In this document: positions 61,595 through 64,000 of the stretch, piece by piece
Layout of the letters: every line of letters starts with the position of its first letter
Numbering within the stretch: the first letter of the stretch is position 1
Source: Flavobacterium nitrogenifigens
Lineage (GTDB): Bacteria > Bacteroidota > Bacteroidia > Flavobacteriales > Flavobacteriaceae
Length of the DNA: 64,000 nucleotides
Direction of reading: 5' to 3'
NCBI RefSeq assembly: GCF_003254565.1
Contig: NZ_QJRI01000171.1
Location: 62,001-126,000 of the forward strand
The notes under the pieces: generated by a model
What the model was told of the DNA's origin: nothing
Seen by the model: only the letters and a program-made list of their open reading frames with translations
The model's database searches: none
Program-made: the position numbers and the translations under genes

Positions 61595-61684
61595 TTAACG
61601 CCATTTCAAAACGTGATTCATCATGCAGCACATCGCAAAGCAGCACGGAAAAGACGTTCTTATATTTTGACTAAAGTTTTTCAT
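61595..61684 (-). CDS. Cys-rich 29-residue leader-like ORF
   Basis: An ATG at 61684 opens a 29-codon frame whose middle reads PCCFAMCCMM (four Cys, three Met), with a basic start and end. The stop is followed 33 bases later by a strong terminator. This is the layout of a ribosome-mediated attenuator for sulfur amino acids. No sulfur-metabolism gene follows in the same direction; the next is gdhA 238 bases away. TAGCTTTG at 61693-61700 is an exact promoter box for it. Confidence 0.6.
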   Translation of the reverse strand: MKNFSQNIRTSFPCCFAMCCMMNHVLKWR

Positions 61685-61692
61685 TGTTGAGA

Positions 61693-61700
61693 CAAAGCTA
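61693..61700 (-). promoter_or_regulatory. TAGCTTTG promoter box for the Cys-rich leader ORF
   Basis: On the minus strand, TAGCTTTG matches TAnnTTTG. It lies 9 bases before the ATG, so the leader would be nearly leaderless. TAATTTTG a few bases upstream also fits. No clear -33 TTG at the usual distance was found. Confidence 0.45.
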
Positions 61701-61806
61701 CAAAATTATATTTATAAATTCTATAGAATTAGTAGAGTTAATTTAAAAGATTTTTTATTTACTTACAAAAACAACTGTAACTTAAAAGTTTACAAACTAA
61801 AAAAAT

Positions 61807-62697
61807 TTACTTCAATTGCGATAAAAATATGAAAACAACTGCTATAAGAGCCAAAAACAAACCTAAAATATTGATTTTGGAAAGCTTTTCTTTGAAGAAA
61901 AAAGCACCAATAAGAGTTCCTAAAATAATTACTCCCATATTCATTCCCGCAAAAACAGTTGATGGATTCTCTGCAAAGGCTTTATGCGCTTTCAAATAGA
62001 ACAATATATTTCCGAAGTTAAAAACTCCAACCAATATTCCGAAAGGAATGCTTTTTAATACAAAATTTTCCTTCGCGATAAACAGTTTATACAGCACTAT
62101 TAAAATAGAACCTGCAAAAGCAATTAGAAAAACAAAAAACAAAGATGTTGTATAAGGGACAACCGTATATAAGGCAATTTTCTTAAACAGAATATCTATA
62201 ATTCCAAAACCAAGTAAAACTGCTGCTGGATAAATCCATTTGTTTTCTGCATTGTCTGATGGCTTTTTTAAGATGAATAAAAGTGCCGCAAAACCAACTA
62301 AAACGCCAATAACTTTATAAGTATTAAATCCTTCATTAAACAACAGCCAAGCCGCTAAAATCGGAATAAACAATGATAATCTTTGCGCTGCATCTGTTTT
62401 TGCAATTCCCATATATTTTATAGAAAGTGCGAGAAACAGAAATAATATTGGAAGCAAAATTCCAACAGAGGTATAAATTTCTAATGGCGCATTATGATCT
62501 AATTCTTGGAGATTAGGACTAAAAGTAAAATAGCAAAGTGCAATTGCTGCTATATAATTGAATGAAATTATCTGAGAAGGATTAGCATTATATTTTCTTG
62601 ATATTTTGAATATAACGCCAACTGTAACGCTGCATAGAATGCTTAAAATAAGAAACAACATAAATTTATATTTGGATTGTAAAAGTAAACTATTCAA
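61807..62697 (-). CDS. EamA/DMT-family transporter
   Basis: A 296-residue membrane protein of ten helices in two halves, each with the DMT/EamA pattern. It contains VTVGVIFKISRKYNANPSQIISFNYIAAIALC, AQRLSLFIPILAAWLLFNEGFNTYKVIGVLVGFAALLFIL, and in the second half TVFAGMNMGVIILGTLIGAFFFKEKLSKINILGLFLALIAVVFIFL. Relatives export amino acids or metabolites, or import nucleotide-sugar-like compounds; the substrate is unknown. It is a single minus-strand gene between two terminators (62701-62737 upstream, 61533 downstream). Confidence 0.92.
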   Translation of the reverse strand: MNSLLLQSKYKFMLFLILSILCSVTVGVIFKISRKYNANPSQIISFNYIAAIALCYFTFSPNLQELDHNAPLEIYTSVGILLPILFLFLALSIKYMGIAKTDAAQRLSLFIPILAAWLLFNEGFNTYKVIGVLVGFAALLFILKKPSDNAENKWIYPAAVLLGFGIIDILFKKIALYTVVPYTTSLFFVFLIAFAGSILIVLYKLFIAKENFVLKSIPFGILVGVFNFGNILFYLKAHKAFAENPSTVFAGMNMGVIILGTLIGAFFFKEKLSKINILGLFLALIAVVFIFLSQLK

Positions 62698-62700
62698 AAC

Positions 62701-62737
62701 AAAAAGGTCTAACCGGTTTTGAAAAACCGATTAGACC
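62701..62737 (-). terminator. Rho-independent terminator of the ChlI/MoxR gene
   Basis: GGTCTAACCGGTTTT (62706-62720) pairs with AAAACCGATTAGACC (62723-62737) except for one mismatch. On the minus strand it is followed by a T-run (AGACCTTTTTG), so it terminates transcription from the ATPase gene at 62931 before the EamA gene. Confidence 0.85.
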
Positions 62738-62773
62738 AGATTAAGTTTTAATACAAATTCAATAAAATTTAAT

Positions 62774-62911
62774 TTAAACACATAGAAACATAGATTTTAA
62801 TGCTTCTGTTTAAGATTACAAAAAAAGCTAGCTTTAACACATAGCTATGTGAATTTAAATTAGTGAAACGCCTTTTTCTCAGTTTGCAAAAACTATGTTT
62901 CTATGTGTTAA
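62774..62911 (+). repeat. 137-bp hairpin-ended dispersed repeat, copy 6
   Basis: Left end TTAAACACATAGAAACATAG, right end CTATGTTTCTATGTGTTAA. Core AACACATAGCTATGTGAATTT then TTAGTGAAACGCC. It lies directly after the ChlI/MoxR gene and before its terminator on the minus strand. Confidence 0.92.
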
Positions 62912-62930
62912 AAAATCTTAATATCATTTT

Positions 62931-64000
62931 TTAGAATTTACTGATATAGCTTCCGTAAATATCTCTAAACTGATTTCCTTTTGCAAAACGGTCTTTACTC
63001 AACTTTCTATATTCTACCAATCCCCAAAGGATGAATTCTTTCATAAAATATACATCTTCTTTTACCAACTGCGGCTGATACTTTTTCAATAAATCGTCTA
63101 ATGGAGTTACTTCATCCAAAATACTTTTATATTCTTTGTCTGAAGCATCATCTAATAATTCAAAACCGCTTTCTGCAAAAAACCATTCTACAATATCTGA
63201 ATATGGCGTCTTTTCATCTGGTTTTTCTAGTTTTTCTATTTTAGGAAAATATTCTGGGAATAAAGTTCGAATCGCAGAACCAATCAGGCTTTCAGCAACC
63301 ACATTGGCTCCCTCCTGTTCTCCTTCGTAAACCAATTCTACTTTTCCTGTAATGGCTGGAATAATTCCAATGAAGTCTGATAAACGTAAAGTCGTTTTAT
63401 CAGCTCCAGAAATCAAAGCTCGGCGTTCTGCTGTACTGATTAAATTTTCGAAAGCTGTGATGCTCATTCTCGCACTTACACCACTTTTATTGTCGATATA
63501 TTCGCTTTCGCGAGCTTCAAAACTTATCTGTTCTAAAATATCTCTCGCCAAACGCGGAACATAAACCACATCGGTCTGATTTTGATCTAATTTAGATTCT
63601 TGCTCTGTAATCGTTCTGGCAATCTCGATACTTTCCGGATAATGCGTTAGGATCTGAGAACCAATTCTATCTTTCAAAGGCGTTACAATGCTTCCTCTAT
63701 TGGTATAATCCTCTGGGTTTGCAGTAAAAACAAATTGCATATCTAAAGGCATTCTCAATTTAAAACCTCTAATCTGAATATCGCCTTCTTGCAATATGTT
63801 GAATAAGGCTACTTGAATTCTAGCCTGTAAATCGGGCAATTCGTTAATTACAAAAATACAGCGATTTGCTCTCGGTATCATTCCGAAGTGAATTACGCGA
63901 TCGTCTGCATAAGATAATTTTAAATTTGCAGCTTTAATTGGGTCAACATCACCAATTAAATCAGCAACCGTAACATCTGGAGTTGCCAATTTTTCAAAGA
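62931..64000 (-). CDS. ChlI/BchI-like AAA+ ATPase (cut by right edge)
   Basis: The frame continues past 64000, so the Walker A part is outside the window; the internal TTG at 63989 is not a start. The visible 355 or so residues carry VTVADLIGDVDPIKAANLKLS, RANRCIFVINELPDLQARIQVALFNILQEGDIQIRGF (Walker B/sensor region of the magnesium-chelatase type), FVFTANPEDYTNRGSIVTPLKDRIGSQILTHYP (sensor 1, arginine finger region), and a C-terminal lid. In Bacteroidota such ATPases often work with a VWA protein, not in chlorophyll synthesis. A repeat and terminator follow. Confidence 0.88.
   Translation of the reverse strand, partial: FEKLATPDVTVADLIGDVDPIKAANLKLSYADDRVIHFGMIPRANRCIFVINELPDLQARIQVALFNILQEGDIQIRGFKLRMPLDMQFVFTANPEDYTNRGSIVTPLKDRIGSQILTHYPESIEIARTITEQESKLDQNQTDVVYVPRLARDILEQISFEARESEYIDNKSGVSARMSITAFENLISTAERRALISGADKTTLRLSDFIGIIPAITGKVELVYEGEQEGANVVAESLIGSAIRTLFPEYFPKIEKLEKPDEKTPYSDIVEWFFAESGFELLDDASDKEYKSILDEVTPLDDLLKKYQPQLVKEDVYFMKEFILWGLVEYRKLSKDRFAKGNQFRDIYGSYISKF

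Noticed and set aside
63987..63989. TTG as start of the ChlI/MoxR gene
   Set aside because: The frame stays open beyond it to the window edge, and Walker A must lie further upstream.

Overview
The window is a chromosomal stretch of a Bacteroidota bacterium, most probably a Flavobacterium in the broad F. johnsoniae sense. The evidence is the AT-rich base composition, several TAnnTTTG promoter elements, a SusC/SusD polysaccharide utilisation locus (PUL) with a SusR-like regulator, LytS/LytTR signalling and many lipoboxed exporters. The species is an inference. No rRNA, tRNA, CRISPR array, prophage or transposase gene was seen.

Layout. 1-7455: a LytTR response regulator (cut by the window edge) with its LytS-type kinase, divergent from a tripartite RND pump (TolC, permease, adaptor). 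7534-10824: an accessory patch between two terminators, with a two-gene membrane module and one small protein of unknown function, followed by repeats. 10825-14510: an unknown protein, an AraC regulator, DoxX, two cupins and a RelE/ParE-type toxin-antitoxin pair. 14913-21957: a TetR repressor with its likely operators and a second RND pump (adaptor, permease, a 37-residue membrane peptide, OprM-type channel). 22332-25864: a Crp/Fnr regulator and small genes (GNAT, DoxX, DinB, others). 26109-30484: a GH130 gene remnant, a two-domain glycosyltransferase, and a TetR-FabF operon. 30733-37758: an Mla/MCE lipid transport operon (permease, ATPase, MCE protein) followed by an AsmA-like protein, a small membrane protein and an FAD oxidoreductase. 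37893-45962: regulators (MarR-GNAT fusion, AraC, MarR), a family 6 DNA glycosylase, a MATE exporter and membrane proteins. 46533-58364: a PUL on the minus strand (DUF5004-like lipoprotein, binding protein, SusC, SusD, GH71/99-like, GH97) with a divergent SusR-like regulator. 58543-64000: a sterol-desaturase family protein, glutamate dehydrogenase, a Cys-rich leader ORF with terminator, an EamA transporter and a ChlI/MoxR ATPase cut by the right edge.

How the genes work together. The left half is dominated by envelope export: two RND pumps, each with a local regulator. The middle looks after lipid and envelope homeostasis. The right half harvests an alpha-linked glycan.

The least ordinary property is the intergenic DNA. 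At least eight families of inverted-repeat elements lie between genes. One is a roughly 137-bp element present six times (6077, 12754, 20332, 49854, 59818, 62774), three of them inside operons. Some elements are nested inside others, and one copy carries the same 16-bp palindrome at the same place in both arms. Other points worth a second look are the 7772-9308 membrane pair, the orphan Cys-rich leader at 61595-61684, the five-site operator set of the second pump, an EF-hand-like loop in the first RND permease, and the 37-residue peptide downstream of the second.
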